Shown: positions 7,445 to 15,987 of the stretch, piece by piece
How positions within the stretch are numbered: the stretch's first letter is position 1
Layout: the number at the start of each line of letters is the position of its first letter
Source of the DNA: Ruegeria atlantica
GTDB lineage: Bacteria > Pseudomonadota > Alphaproteobacteria > Rhodobacterales > Rhodobacteraceae
Direction of reading: 5' to 3'
Assembly: GCF_001458195.1 (NCBI RefSeq)
Contig: NZ_CYPU01000039.1
Coordinates: forward strand, 248,093-312,092
Length of the DNA stretch: 64,000 bases
The notes under the pieces: model-generated
Told to the model about the DNA's origin: nothing
Databases searched by the model: none
Seen by the model: only the letters and a program-made list of their open reading frames with translations
Made by a program: the position numbers and the translations under genes

Positions 7445-8428
7445 ATGTCTCAGTCCATCACCGTGTTCACTACGATGAAGAACGAAGGCCCGTATATGCT
7501 GGAATGGGTGGCGTTCCACAAAACATTGGGCGTGGACCATTTTGTGATTTTCACCAACGACTGTGATGACGGAACGGACAAGATTTCTGCTAGGTTGCAA
7601 GAGCTTGGCCTGGCCACTCATGTCAGCAACGAAGTGAAGGAGGGGGGTAATCCCCAGCACCAGATGATGCACCGTGCGCGCCGCCAGCCCAAGGTCAAAG
7701 AGGCCGATTGGCTGCTGTGTCTGGATGTAGATGAATTCTGGAATATCCGCTGCGGCGACAACGGATTTCACGACCTTATTGCAGAGGTCGAGCAAAAGGC
7801 TGGTCAACCGGTTGATGCGATATCTTTCGCGTGGAAGCTGTTTGGAAGCTCGGGAAATATCAGCTTCGAAGACAGACCGGTGACCGAGGTATTCTCAATG
7901 GGGGATCAAGAGTTCCCCTATCATTCAAGCCGCGCTTTTGGGCTGAAAACGCTGTTCCGAAATAATGGCAAGTTCACCCGGTTTGGTCCGCACCGCCCAA
8001 AGGGCTTTGACGAGGAGGTAGCGCCAGAAATCGCATGGTCAGATGCCGGCGGAAAGCTGTTTCCAGCCGATAAGGTCGGTTGGCGGGCGTGGCGCGGGTT
8101 CGACCATTCCTTGGGACGCATCCACCACTATTCAGTCCGGTCCATGGATGGGTTTCTTGTCAAGCGCGACCGGGGTCGAACAAACCACATCAAAGTAGAT
8201 CAGGGGCAAGCTTATTGGCAGGACATGAATGCCAACAAAGAGTCCGACCAATCCATCTTGCCCGCCGCACGCCGCGCCGCACCTCTGCTCGCCGAACTGA
8301 AGGCGGATGAAGAGTTGAACGAATTGCACGCGCAGGCCTGCTACTGGCACCGAGCCAAAGTGTCCGAAATCAAGATGCGCCCGGAATGGGTGGAGTTTCG
8401 CATCTGGCTCGCCGATAACCTGATTTGA
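7445..8428 (+). CDS. GT2-like glycosyltransferase (paralogue 1)
   Basis: A 327-residue cytoplasmic protein of the glycosyltransferase family 2 / GT92-like group. The N-terminus carries the nucleotide-sugar fold signature TTMKNEGPYMLEWVAFH, then FTNDCDDGTD, with the metal-binding acidic motif DVDEF at about residues 97-101. The start is the ATG at 7445 behind GGTAAGGG; the frame is open further upstream but lacks a better start. The gene at 11546-12544 is a paralogue with the same blocks in the same order (KNEGP, TNDC-DGTD, D-DE, GFKT[LM]F, W-HY). It is followed within 5 bp by the alpha/beta-fold gene, suggesting an operon. The sugar and acceptor are unknown; surface polysaccharide is the obvious guess. 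Confidence 0.82.
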   Translation: MSQSITVFTTMKNEGPYMLEWVAFHKTLGVDHFVIFTNDCDDGTDKISARLQELGLATHVSNEVKEGGNPQHQMMHRARRQPKVKEADWLLCLDVDEFWNIRCGDNGFHDLIAEVEQKAGQPVDAISFAWKLFGSSGNISFEDRPVTEVFSMGDQEFPYHSSRAFGLKTLFRNNGKFTRFGPHRPKGFDEEVAPEIAWSDAGGKLFPADKVGWRAWRGFDHSLGRIHHYSVRSMDGFLVKRDRGRTNHIKVDQGQAYWQDMNANKESDQSILPAARRAAPLLAELKADEELNELHAQACYWHRAKVSEIKMRPEWVEFRIWLADNLI

Positions 8429-8433
8429 TCATT

Positions 8434-9378
8434 ATGGCCGAAGACCTATCGAAAGAGCAGCTGAAACCGGAACACCCTGATCGCAAGACAGGGTATGAGC
8501 GTATCCTGACGGATCCCGCTCCGCCTTGGTTTGTCGAGCTGTACCCCGGCGGCGACGGCATTGGCTTCTTTCAAAAGCTGGAACGCCACTCGATCCTGTT
8601 CCATCAGCGCTACCCGAAGCGTCTAGTAGTCAGCTTCGACAATATCGCCAACGCCAATGACCAGTCCTTCGCACGCGAGCCGTGGGGCTGGAAATTCTTT
8701 CGCGACGAAGGGTGGTCCCACATGGGCGTCTTCGCGCGCACCAAGGCATGGTATCGCGACCCCGAGATCATTTCCTATTTCGAAAACAAGGTCGCCGAGG
8801 GGTTCTTTGACCGGTTCGATCAGGTGGTTTTCGCAGGCGCATCGATGGGCGGCTTTGGGGCATTGACCTTTTCGGCGCATGTACCCGGTGCGCACGTGAT
8901 CGCGTTCAACCCTCAGACAACACTGGATGAACGGCTGGTGCCTTGGGAAACCCGCTATAGGTTCGGCCGTGTACAGGATTGGGACCTGCCGATGAGCGAT
9001 GCGGCTCAAACTGTTCAGACAGCTGGTAAGGCTTACGTCTTTTACGACCCATTCTTTGATCTGGACCGGCAGCAGGTCCAGCGTCTGCAGGGCGACAACG
9101 TGATGTTGCTCAAGACTTGGTTTTCAAACCATTTCGCGGCGCCCATGCTGCGCAAGCTGGATATCCTCAAGCCCGTAATGCTGGGGGCGATGGACGGCTC
9201 ACTGGATACTGTCGAGTATTACAAGATGATGCGCGCCCGACGTCGCCTGCCTATGTATATTCGGGGGATTGAGGCCATCGGCGCCGAGCGGCACCCTGAC
9301 TTGGCGGCAAAAGCCCGGCAGCGGTTCCGCCGACTGCGCCGGCAGGCCATGGCCGAGAAGGAAAGGGACGCCTCGTGA
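8434..9378 (+). CDS. Alpha/beta-hydrolase-fold protein of unknown substrate
   Basis: A 314-residue protein counted from ATG 8434; an upstream in-frame TTG at 8425 overlaps the previous stop. The clearest motif is a nucleophile elbow GASMGGFGAL with Ser at about residue 137, preceded by a hydrophobic strand (VVFAG) as in alpha/beta hydrolases. No signal peptide or membrane segment is visible. It lies between a glycosyltransferase and a fucosyltransferase-like gene and overlaps the latter by 4 bp, so it is probably co-translated with it. A role in acyl modification of a glycan is possible but is inference. Similar proteins are sometimes given unrelated reductase names in databases, which this sequence does not support. 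Confidence 0.65.
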   Translation: MAEDLSKEQLKPEHPDRKTGYERILTDPAPPWFVELYPGGDGIGFFQKLERHSILFHQRYPKRLVVSFDNIANANDQSFAREPWGWKFFRDEGWSHMGVFARTKAWYRDPEIISYFENKVAEGFFDRFDQVVFAGASMGGFGALTFSAHVPGAHVIAFNPQTTLDERLVPWETRYRFGRVQDWDLPMSDAAQTVQTAGKAYVFYDPFFDLDRQQVQRLQGDNVMLLKTWFSNHFAAPMLRKLDILKPVMLGAMDGSLDTVEYYKMMRARRRLPMYIRGIEAIGAERHPDLAAKARQRFRRLRRQAMAEKERDAS

Positions 9379-11372
9379 CCGCCGCCAAAGGCGTGTTTGT
9401 CGGTCAGCGCAAGGACCGCATGGGCGCGCGGTTGCTGATGATGCTGACCTGCATCCGGCTGGCCGAAGATTTCGGCACGACCTACCGGGTGAATTGGTTC
9501 CCGCAGGGCGCGGACGCGCCCGAACTTGACCACCCACAAGAGTTGTTCGCGCAGGATTGGATGGATGAACATTTCCTTACTCCTAAGGAGTTCGGAGCTC
9601 TTTCGCAGAATGCCTTGCCGATCTGGTCCTTCCAGAGCGACACCTCGCCCGACCGCCTGATTACCCATCTCAACGCCGGACGGTCGGTGCTGGTCGAGGA
9701 AGGTTTCGAGGTGCTGGCCTTCCCATGGGAGGACGTCGAGACGATCCGGCCAAGGTATCGCGACTTCATTCACGGGGTCGGGTTCACGGAAGAAATACGC
9801 GAAATTATGGACTGCGCGGATGCCAGGCTATCAGGGCAGGGTGTTTCTGCCTATCACATCCGCCGCGGTGATATTCTGAATGGGTTGCCGTGGAAGCACA
9901 CGACCTGGCCCGCAAAGATCGAACCTGAAGAACTGTATGAGGCACACCTTGCAAAGAATGTCGATAAAGCGGCCATTATGTTTTCGGACCAGCCGGAACT
10001 GATTTCCCGGTTTCAAAAACGGTATCCACGACTGATGCAGATGCAGGACATTTCGGATGTTTCCGGAATGACGCGTGCGCAGCGCGACTTTCTTGAATTG
10101 TACGCTATGTCCCGTGCCAACTCAGTTATAGCCCCGCCTGTTTCTGCATTCTCAATGGCTGCCGCAAGATTGTCTGGTCAGCAGCACATGACATTTCGGG
10201 AAGCTCTAACATATGAAGAACGCAACGCCGCTAACGACAAAGCGATTGAACGGCTGAAATCAGGACCTAACAAATTCCTGAACTCGTCAGAAGCGGCCCA
10301 TATTTATTCCAAAGTTCTGTTCCACCTTCACTCATTTCGGTTTGAAGATCGTTCAGTCGAGGCCGTCGAAATCGCGGAACCGTTACTGGCATCTGGTGCA
10401 GATAACGCCTTTTTGCCCAGACTTCAGGCCCTCAATTTGTTCTACCAAAAACGTTGGAGAGAGGCATTGGATTTGACCGAAAAATCACTGGCCGACCCGA
10501 ATGTTTGGCCTGAAGACTGGGCGGCGCTCTGCGCTTTGCGATGCGCTATTCTCGGTCAGCTTGGCAACAGATGGCGCGCAGCCCAATCCTTTTGCCAAGC
10601 CATCTGGTCAAAGCCACTCAGACCCGATGTGGTTGTCCTGTCTTCTCGCGCATTGTATCGGGATCAATTGTCTTTGCGGTTGCTTCCACCGACCGATTGG
10701 ATGTTGCAAAGATCTATGCGCCGTCCCTGGTATAGCTTCAATTCGTTTATTGCACAGCGTAAAGTGATTTCCCGGCTTCCTTGCAATTTCGACGCACTTT
10801 TGTTGGACTGGGCGGACTTAGCCATAGACCAGAAAGCACGAAGGTTGCTGACCAGTTCCAAGCGGCTAAGAACACTTGAGTGGGGTCTGAAAAGACCAAA
10901 GGATATAATGGATGAAGATCTCTCGGTTGTCAGTTTTTCGACACAACTTAGATTGCACCTAGGCGACCTGGGCCGCGCGAACGCGATCGACATTTCACGG
11001 GACATTGCTTCAAAGCAGCCTGAAAACCCTCTGTATCACAAAAGGCTAGCTGAGTTACTTGAAGCAGAGGGTGATGCTTCGCGCGCGCGCCTTACTATGG
11101 CAGAGGCGCTTGCATGCGATCCTGATAATCCGTTTCTGATTTTTGCGATGGGCAGGTTGCTGGAGCGAATAGGGGCAACAGAGCAAGGTGAAACCCAAAT
11201 TATTAGAGCTGCGGAGCTGGACATTGCAACTGCATCAATCCAAGGCATGGCCGGACAAATATATCTTCGGCGAGGAAACAAGGCGAAGGCACGGCGCTTT
11301 TTGCAGAAAGCGCATAATCTATATCCATCCTACAAGAGGTTCCAAAACCAATTGAAACGCGTGGAACGTTGA
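9375..11372 (+). CDS. Fucosyltransferase-like protein with C-terminal TPR region
   Basis: A 665-residue protein starting at GTG 9375, which overlaps the previous stop (GTGA). The N-terminal part, about 1-270, resembles GDP-fucose-type glycosyltransferases: a GQRKDRMGARL-like opening segment and the donor-binding motif HIRRGD at about residues 161-166. From about 515 to 660 there are helical repeats with TPR character (ending in LYP or DPDNP turns). The middle is helical and unassigned. From roughly base 10080 onward the gene becomes visibly more A+T-rich than its first third, as if the two parts had different origins. It follows the alpha/beta-fold gene and is probably part of the same transcript. 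Acceptor and exact sugar are unknown. Confidence 0.65.
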   Translation: MTAAKGVFVGQRKDRMGARLLMMLTCIRLAEDFGTTYRVNWFPQGADAPELDHPQELFAQDWMDEHFLTPKEFGALSQNALPIWSFQSDTSPDRLITHLNAGRSVLVEEGFEVLAFPWEDVETIRPRYRDFIHGVGFTEEIREIMDCADARLSGQGVSAYHIRRGDILNGLPWKHTTWPAKIEPEELYEAHLAKNVDKAAIMFSDQPELISRFQKRYPRLMQMQDISDVSGMTRAQRDFLELYAMSRANSVIAPPVSAFSMAAARLSGQQHMTFREALTYEERNAANDKAIERLKSGPNKFLNSSEAAHIYSKVLFHLHSFRFEDRSVEAVEIAEPLLASGADNAFLPRLQALNLFYQKRWREALDLTEKSLADPNVWPEDWAALCALRCAILGQLGNRWRAAQSFCQAIWSKPLRPDVVVLSSRALYRDQLSLRLLPPTDWMLQRSMRRPWYSFNSFIAQRKVISRLPCNFDALLLDWADLAIDQKARRLLTSSKRLRTLEWGLKRPKDIMDEDLSVVSFSTQLRLHLGDLGRANAIDISRDIASKQPENPLYHKRLAELLEAEGDASRARLTMAEALACDPDNPFLIFAMGRLLERIGATEQGETQIIRAAELDIATASIQGMAGQIYLRRGNKAKARRFLQKAHNLYPSYKRFQNQLKRVER

Positions 11373-11545
11373 TGCGGCACGCCTTTTTCGCACGCGTGAT
11401 CAAAGTGTTTCGCGGTAACACCGGGTAAAAAAATCCCTGCACTTTTTCTGGATTGTCCTTGGTTGTATGAACCTACGCAATTAGGTTGCAGCTCTATATC
11501 CAGCGTGACGTATGCGCCAAGGGAAGAATAACGAGGCAACAGGCT

Positions 11546-12544
11546 ATGGCTGAACAAGATCCGCGCTATGTCAGCGTGACTCCAATGAAAAATGAGGGGC
11601 CATTTGTACTGGAATGGGTTGCCCATAATCGCGCGATTGGTGTCGATAAGATTGTCGTTATGACCAATGACTGTACTGATGGCACGGATGCATTGCTACA
11701 GCGATTGGATGATCTCGGCATTCTGAAACACGTAGACAATAATTCAGGTAAACAAAGCAGCCCGCAAAAGCGTGCTTATAGAAAATTTCTAAGTATGGAC
11801 TTCGCCCAGCCAAATGATTGGGTCATCGTCATCGACGCGGATGAAATGATAAATGTTAAGACTGGTGATAATACTCTGCGTGCTTTGACGGATGCCATTC
11901 CAGACGCAAAAACAATTTCAATGACCTGGCGTTTGTTCGGGAATGCCGGAAAAGTTGGTTATGAAGACCGGTTCCTCTCGGATCAGTATCGGCGCGCGGC
12001 GGCTGAAAACACAAAGCGTCCGGCCCAAGCTTGGGGATTCAAAACAATGTTCAAGCGCGGGCTGTGGGACAGGTTGGGTGTGCACCGGCCACATCGGGCT
12101 ACGGTTGAGACCATGGAAGAATGCCATTGGTACAACGGGTCAGGGCAGTTGATGCCAGATCGCTATTTTACCAAAAGCTGGCGGTCGATGGGGGATTCCG
12201 TTGGGTACGATCTGGTTCAGGTAAATCACTATGCTCTAAAATCCTGCGAAAGCTATCTGGTAAAAAAGATGCGGGGTCGCGCGCATCACCTTGGCGATAG
12301 CCTGGGCATGGAGTACTGGAACATGATGAACCAGAACGCAGAAGAGGATGGCTCGATCGACGCCACCCTGGATCGCAAACGTGGTTTATATTACGAAATG
12401 CTCTCTGATCCCGAGGTTGCGCGACTTCATCATGCGTCTTGCGATCTGCACCGCAAACAGATCGCGCAATTGCGTGACCTGCCCGAGATGCAGGAACTCA
12501 TGCAGCAGATGACCGCAGGTCTCACGGCCAGCCAGCGGGCATGA
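11546..12544 (+). CDS. GT2-like glycosyltransferase (paralogue 2)
   Basis: A 332-residue protein from ATG 11546, with a GAGG site about 8 bases upstream. It opens with VTPMKNEGPFVLEWVAHN and MTNDCTDGTD and has the metal-binding motif DADEM at about residues 94-98, as expected for a GT2-type nucleotide-diphospho-sugar transferase. It is paralogous to the gene at 7445-8428, which points to a local duplication or to two successive sugar additions by the same family. No membrane segment is seen. The upstream 170 bp (11373-11545) are A+T-rich and may hold a separate promoter. The sulfotransferase-like gene follows 31 bp downstream. Confidence 0.82.
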   Translation: MAEQDPRYVSVTPMKNEGPFVLEWVAHNRAIGVDKIVVMTNDCTDGTDALLQRLDDLGILKHVDNNSGKQSSPQKRAYRKFLSMDFAQPNDWVIVIDADEMINVKTGDNTLRALTDAIPDAKTISMTWRLFGNAGKVGYEDRFLSDQYRRAAAENTKRPAQAWGFKTMFKRGLWDRLGVHRPHRATVETMEECHWYNGSGQLMPDRYFTKSWRSMGDSVGYDLVQVNHYALKSCESYLVKKMRGRAHHLGDSLGMEYWNMMNQNAEEDGSIDATLDRKRGLYYEMLSDPEVARLHHASCDLHRKQIAQLRDLPEMQELMQQMTAGLTASQRA

Positions 12545-12575
12545 CGCAGTACAGTTTGGGGACAGGAGCTAGGTA

Positions 12576-13559
12576 ATGCTTTGGCTGCACATGGGGATGC
12601 CCAAAACCGGCACGACTGCCTTGCAGGGATTTCTGCGCCGGAAACATTCGGTCATGAACGAGATCGGCCTGCATTATATGGAAACCGGCCGACGCCGGCT
12701 GGATGGTGGCACACGTCTGGCGATAAGTCACAACATCGTCGCCTTTCACATCAACCAGAGCGCTGATCCGTTGGATCCGTTTCGGTCTGCCATGACCACT
12801 GAATACGACGCGCATGCGGATCAGACCTGTGTTGTCTCTTCCGAGATGTTCTATTCCTGCAATCTGAACCGGCTGACCGAGGTTTTTGCTGATATCCCCT
12901 CGCGCGCTTTGACGATCACCTACTACTGCCGCCGGTATTCGGATTTCTTCGAGGCGGATTACAAACAGCGGGCCAAGGCCGGGCGGCTGTCCAACGGCGG
13001 CACTGAATACATCCGCCAGCAACTTGATCTTATCCGCAACCAACCGGAACGGTTGAGTTTTTCTGCCAAACTCGCCGAAATCCGCACCGCCTTTCCTGGC
13101 GTCACCGTGGCTCCGCTTTTGTATGACCGCTCTGGCATGGTGCGGGGGAATGTCGTCGATGACTTCCTGTCTCGGATCGGTACGCCATTGGCGGAGGAGG
13201 TTTCAGTAGGAGCTTTGTCCAACCCGTCGCAATCCCGCGCGGCGAGCGAAGCTTTTGGTGTCATCTCCCGTGCGCTGGGGCGTAAGAAGAGCCGCCAGTT
13301 ACGCCGGATATCTGTCGATGATCCTGTCATGGTGCGCCGGAATGATGTGCTGGAACCCGATGAGCGCGCTTGGCTAGACGAATTCGTGGCCAAGCAGGAT
13401 ACCGCCTTTCAGCAAGAGTTCTTTCCCGACCGGCCCGAACTGTTCACCCCGACAAAACTAAGCGATGAGGACAAGATGTTTCGCCGGGATACGCCCGAAG
13501 AGTATGAGGCTTTGCGTAAAGCCTCTGAGATTGTGTTTCGGTTGGCTTTGGACGTCTGA
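12576..13559 (+). CDS. Sulfotransferase-family protein
   Basis: A 327-residue protein beginning with a PAPS 5'-phosphosulfate loop, HMGMPKTGTTALQ (PKTGTT at residues 9-14), the hallmark of sulfotransferases. The ATG follows AGGAGCTAGGTA, a good ribosome binding site. The 3'-phosphate site may be the strand-helix with CRRYSDFFEADY near residues 118-129. It ends only 3 bp before the end of the convergent DUF6476 gene. Next to two glycosyltransferases and a fucosyltransferase-like protein, it may sulfate a surface glycan (inference). It could instead be a P-loop relative that does not transfer sulfate. Confidence 0.75.
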   Translation: MLWLHMGMPKTGTTALQGFLRRKHSVMNEIGLHYMETGRRRLDGGTRLAISHNIVAFHINQSADPLDPFRSAMTTEYDAHADQTCVVSSEMFYSCNLNRLTEVFADIPSRALTITYYCRRYSDFFEADYKQRAKAGRLSNGGTEYIRQQLDLIRNQPERLSFSAKLAEIRTAFPGVTVAPLLYDRSGMVRGNVVDDFLSRIGTPLAEEVSVGALSNPSQSRAASEAFGVISRALGRKKSRQLRRISVDDPVMVRRNDVLEPDERAWLDEFVAKQDTAFQQEFFPDRPELFTPTKLSDEDKMFRRDTPEEYEALRKASEIVFRLALDV

Positions 13560-13562
13560 TCG

Positions 13563-13868
13563 TTATTCCTGAACGGCGATTTCCTGACGCTGTTTTCCGG
13601 TCGTCTTGTCAAAAATTAGGATGCGGTTGTCATCGGTCACGACCGCGTACCAGTTGCTGCCGATGGTCACGGCCTGAGCTTTGGCCCCGTCCGGCAGTTC
13701 GATTTGATCGGGCAGGGTAGGGGTTCTGTCCGATAGTCGGATGACAATCAGTGCGAATGTCACTAGAACCCCGCCAATCATCACCGCGGTCAGCAGCATG
13801 ACCATGCGCCGCAGCAAGCGAAGCTGCGGTGTTTCCTGCGGTTCTTGCGGTTCGGAAGGGACAGTCAT
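13563..13868 (-). CDS. Small single-pass membrane protein, DUF6476-like
   Basis: A 101-residue protein: a proline- and glutamate-rich N-terminus, one strong membrane helix (about 24-45: MVMLLTAVMIGGVLVTFALI), then a small soluble domain of short strands. It resembles the uncharacterised DUF6476 proteins of Rhodobacterales. The ATG at 13868 shares two bases with the ATG of the divergent rluD gene, so both start codons sit in a single CATG. An in-frame GTG two codons further upstream is an alternative start. Function unknown. Confidence 0.7.
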   Translation of the reverse strand: MTVPSEPQEPQETPQLRLLRRMVMLLTAVMIGGVLVTFALIVIRLSDRTPTLPDQIELPDGAKAQAVTIGSNWYAVVTDDNRILIFDKTTGKQRQEIAVQE

Positions 13869-14901
13869 GGGCACCCGCCAGATTGAATTTCAGATCGCGG
13901 CCGATCCGCCGCCACGCCTTGATAAGGCGCTTTCACGGGATGTACCAGCGGATGAAAACCTGTCGCGCACTCGCCTGACCCGTATTATCGAAAACGGCGA
14001 GGTGACCATCGACGGTGTCGAAGTGCGGGACCCAAAGGCCAGGGTGGCCAAAGGTGCCTTGGTGTTGATCTCCGTCGCCGAAGCCGAAGAAAGCCACATA
14101 GGTCCCGAAGATATCCCGCTGAACGTCGTCTATGAGGACGCGGACCTGATCGTCATCAATAAACCGGCAGGCATGGTCGTTCACCCTGCGCCGGGCTCGC
14201 CCAACGGAACGCTGGTCAATGCGTTGCTGCATCATTGTGGCGAGGACCTGTCAGGTGTGGGGGGCGTCAAACGCCCTGGCATCGTGCACCGCATCGACAA
14301 AGAAACCAGCGGCTTGCTGGTGGTCGCCAAGTCTGACGCGGCCCATCACGGTCTGGCGGCGCAGTTCGAGGCGCATAGCGTCGAACGCTATTACCGCGCG
14401 ATTTGCTACGGCGTACCGGATGCGAATGACCCACGTTTGCGCGGCATCAAGGGTGTCAGCTTTGAACCGGGCAATATCATGCGCCTGACCACGCAATTGG
14501 CGCGGCACAAAAACGACCGGCAGAAACAAGCGGTTCTGTTCCACGGTGGTCGGCATGCGGTAACTCGTGCGCGGTTGGTCGAGACATTTGGCAACCCGGC
14601 AGGCATCGCGCTGATTGAATGTTGGCTGGAAACCGGCAGAACCCACCAGATCCGTGTCCATATGGCCCATGCCGGGCATGGGCTGGTTGGCGATCCGGTG
14701 TATGGGGGCAAGCGCAAGCTTGCGGCGAAAGCCTTCAACCCGGCCGCTGCTGAGGCTGTGTGCAGTTTTCCGCGACAGGCGCTGCATGCCGCAGTTTTAG
14801 GCTTTGAGCACCCTGTGACAGGCGAAACCCTTCGGTTTGAGGCCGATTTGCCAAAGGATATGGAATTTCTGATTGAACAACTGCGCGCGCCGCTGACATA
14901 A
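13867..14901 (+). CDS. rluD: 23S rRNA pseudouridine synthase, RluA/RluD family
   Basis: A 344-residue protein converting specific uridines of 23S rRNA (and perhaps tRNA) to pseudouridine. The N-terminal 75 residues form an S4 RNA-binding domain (RLDKALS...LSRTRLTRIIENGEVTIDG). The catalytic domain contains INKPAGMVVHPAPG and the catalytic Asp144 in GIVHRIDKETSGL. The later motif ETGRTHQIRVHMAHAGHGLVGDPVYGG is also typical; it is described here in two pieces, ETGRTHQIRVH and GHGLVGDPVYGG. The start is ATG 13867 behind GGAAGGGA, not the earlier in-frame ATGs that lie inside the opposite gene. RluD versus RluC/RluA specificity is not certain from sequence. It precedes rpoH with a 146-bp gap. Confidence 0.88.
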   Translation: MGTRQIEFQIAADPPPRLDKALSRDVPADENLSRTRLTRIIENGEVTIDGVEVRDPKARVAKGALVLISVAEAEESHIGPEDIPLNVVYEDADLIVINKPAGMVVHPAPGSPNGTLVNALLHHCGEDLSGVGGVKRPGIVHRIDKETSGLLVVAKSDAAHHGLAAQFEAHSVERYYRAICYGVPDANDPRLRGIKGVSFEPGNIMRLTTQLARHKNDRQKQAVLFHGGRHAVTRARLVETFGNPAGIALIECWLETGRTHQIRVHMAHAGHGLVGDPVYGGKRKLAAKAFNPAAAEAVCSFPRQALHAAVLGFEHPVTGETLRFEADLPKDMEFLIEQLRAPLT

Positions 14902-14976
14902 TACGCAAACATACGTGAGTAACGCGTTCTTAGCTTTCCTTTATCAATCGTTAATTTCAAACTGTTAACGGTACCT

Positions 14977-15005
14977 CTTGAATGGATCGGGACTTATTCC
15001 CATAT
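14977..15005 (+). promoter_or_regulatory. Candidate heat-shock (sigma-32) promoter for rpoH
   Basis: CTTGAA at 14977-14982 and CCCATAT at 14999-15005, separated by 16 bases, resemble alphaproteobacterial RpoH-type promoters. They lie 43 bp before the rpoH start, so autoregulation is plausible. It is a visual match only. Confidence 0.4.
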
Positions 15006-15047
15006 CCCATGTTAACGAAGTAAACATTTGTCGGAGGGACATGAATC

Positions 15048-15944
15048 ATGGCAAATTACGCAAATCTCCCCGCGCCGACGCCCGAGGGCGGCCTGAACCG
15101 CTATATGCAGGAAATTCGCAAATTTCCGCTGCTTGAGCCGGAAGAAGAGTACATGCTCGCCAAGCGTTGGGTCGAAGAGCAAGACACTGAAGCTGCACAT
15201 AAGATGGTCACGTCGCACCTGCGATTGGCGGCCAAGATCGCTATGGGCTATCGCGGCTATGGCCTGCCACAGGCCGAGGTGATTTCCGAGGCCAATGTGG
15301 GCCTGATGCAGGCGGTCAAAAAGTTTGATCCGGAAAAAGGTTTCCGTCTGGCGACCTATGCAATGTGGTGGATTCGTGCCTCGATCCAGGAATACGTTCT
15401 GCGGTCGTGGTCGATGGTCAAGCTGGGCACGACATCGGCACAGAAAAAGCTGTTCTTTAACCTTCGCAAGGCCAAGGCTCGTATTGGTGCGCTGGAAGAA
15501 GGCGACCTGCGTCCGGAAAACGTCAAGCGGATTGCTACTGATCTAGGCGTGACCGAAGCTGAAGTCATCAGCATGAACCGCCGGATGTCTGGTGGTGATG
15601 CCTCGCTGAACGCGACCGTCGGGTCCGAAGGTGAAGGCACCATGCAATGGCAGGACTGGCTTGAGGACGAAGATGCCGACCAGGCGGGCGATTACGAAGC
15701 CCGCGACGAGCTTGATGCCCGCCGCGAGCTTCTGGCGGCTGCGCTGGATGTCCTGAATGACCGGGAAAAGGACATCCTAACTCAGCGCCGTCTGATGGAT
15801 CAGCCCGTCACGCTGGAAGAGCTCAGCACCCAGTACAATGTCAGCCGCGAGCGCATTCGACAGATCGAGGTCCGTGCCTTCGAAAAGCTGCAGAAAAAGA
15901 TGCGCGAACTGGCCCGTGAAAAGGGCATGCTGGGTACTGTCTGA
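15048..15944 (+). CDS. rpoH: RNA polymerase sigma factor RpoH (sigma-32)
   Basis: A heat-shock sigma factor of 298 residues, the usual length. Region 2 is present (LRLAAKIAMGYRGYG and TYAMWWIRASIQEYVLRSWS), followed directly by the RpoH box QKKLFFNLR at 132-140, which distinguishes RpoH from RpoD and RpoS. Region 4 ends with the helix-turn-helix SRERIRQIEVRAFEKLQ. The ATG is preceded by GGAGGGAC. A bidirectional terminator follows 12 bp after the stop. Roseobacters often have two rpoH genes; which one this is cannot be said. Confidence 0.95.
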   Translation: MANYANLPAPTPEGGLNRYMQEIRKFPLLEPEEEYMLAKRWVEEQDTEAAHKMVTSHLRLAAKIAMGYRGYGLPQAEVISEANVGLMQAVKKFDPEKGFRLATYAMWWIRASIQEYVLRSWSMVKLGTTSAQKKLFFNLRKAKARIGALEEGDLRPENVKRIATDLGVTEAEVISMNRRMSGGDASLNATVGSEGEGTMQWQDWLEDEDADQAGDYEARDELDARRELLAAALDVLNDREKDILTQRRLMDQPVTLEELSTQYNVSRERIRQIEVRAFEKLQKKMRELAREKGMLGTV

Positions 15945-15956
15945 CCCAATTGGTTC

Positions 15957-15987
15957 AGCCCGCCACAACGGCGGGCTGATTTTCTTT
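15957..15987 (+). terminator. Intrinsic terminator after rpoH
   Basis: Stem AGCCCGCC / GGCGGGCT with a 5-base loop (15957-15977), followed by ATTTTCTTT. It lies between convergent genes and its T-rich tail reaches the stop codon of the FAS1-RTX gene. Confidence 0.85.
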
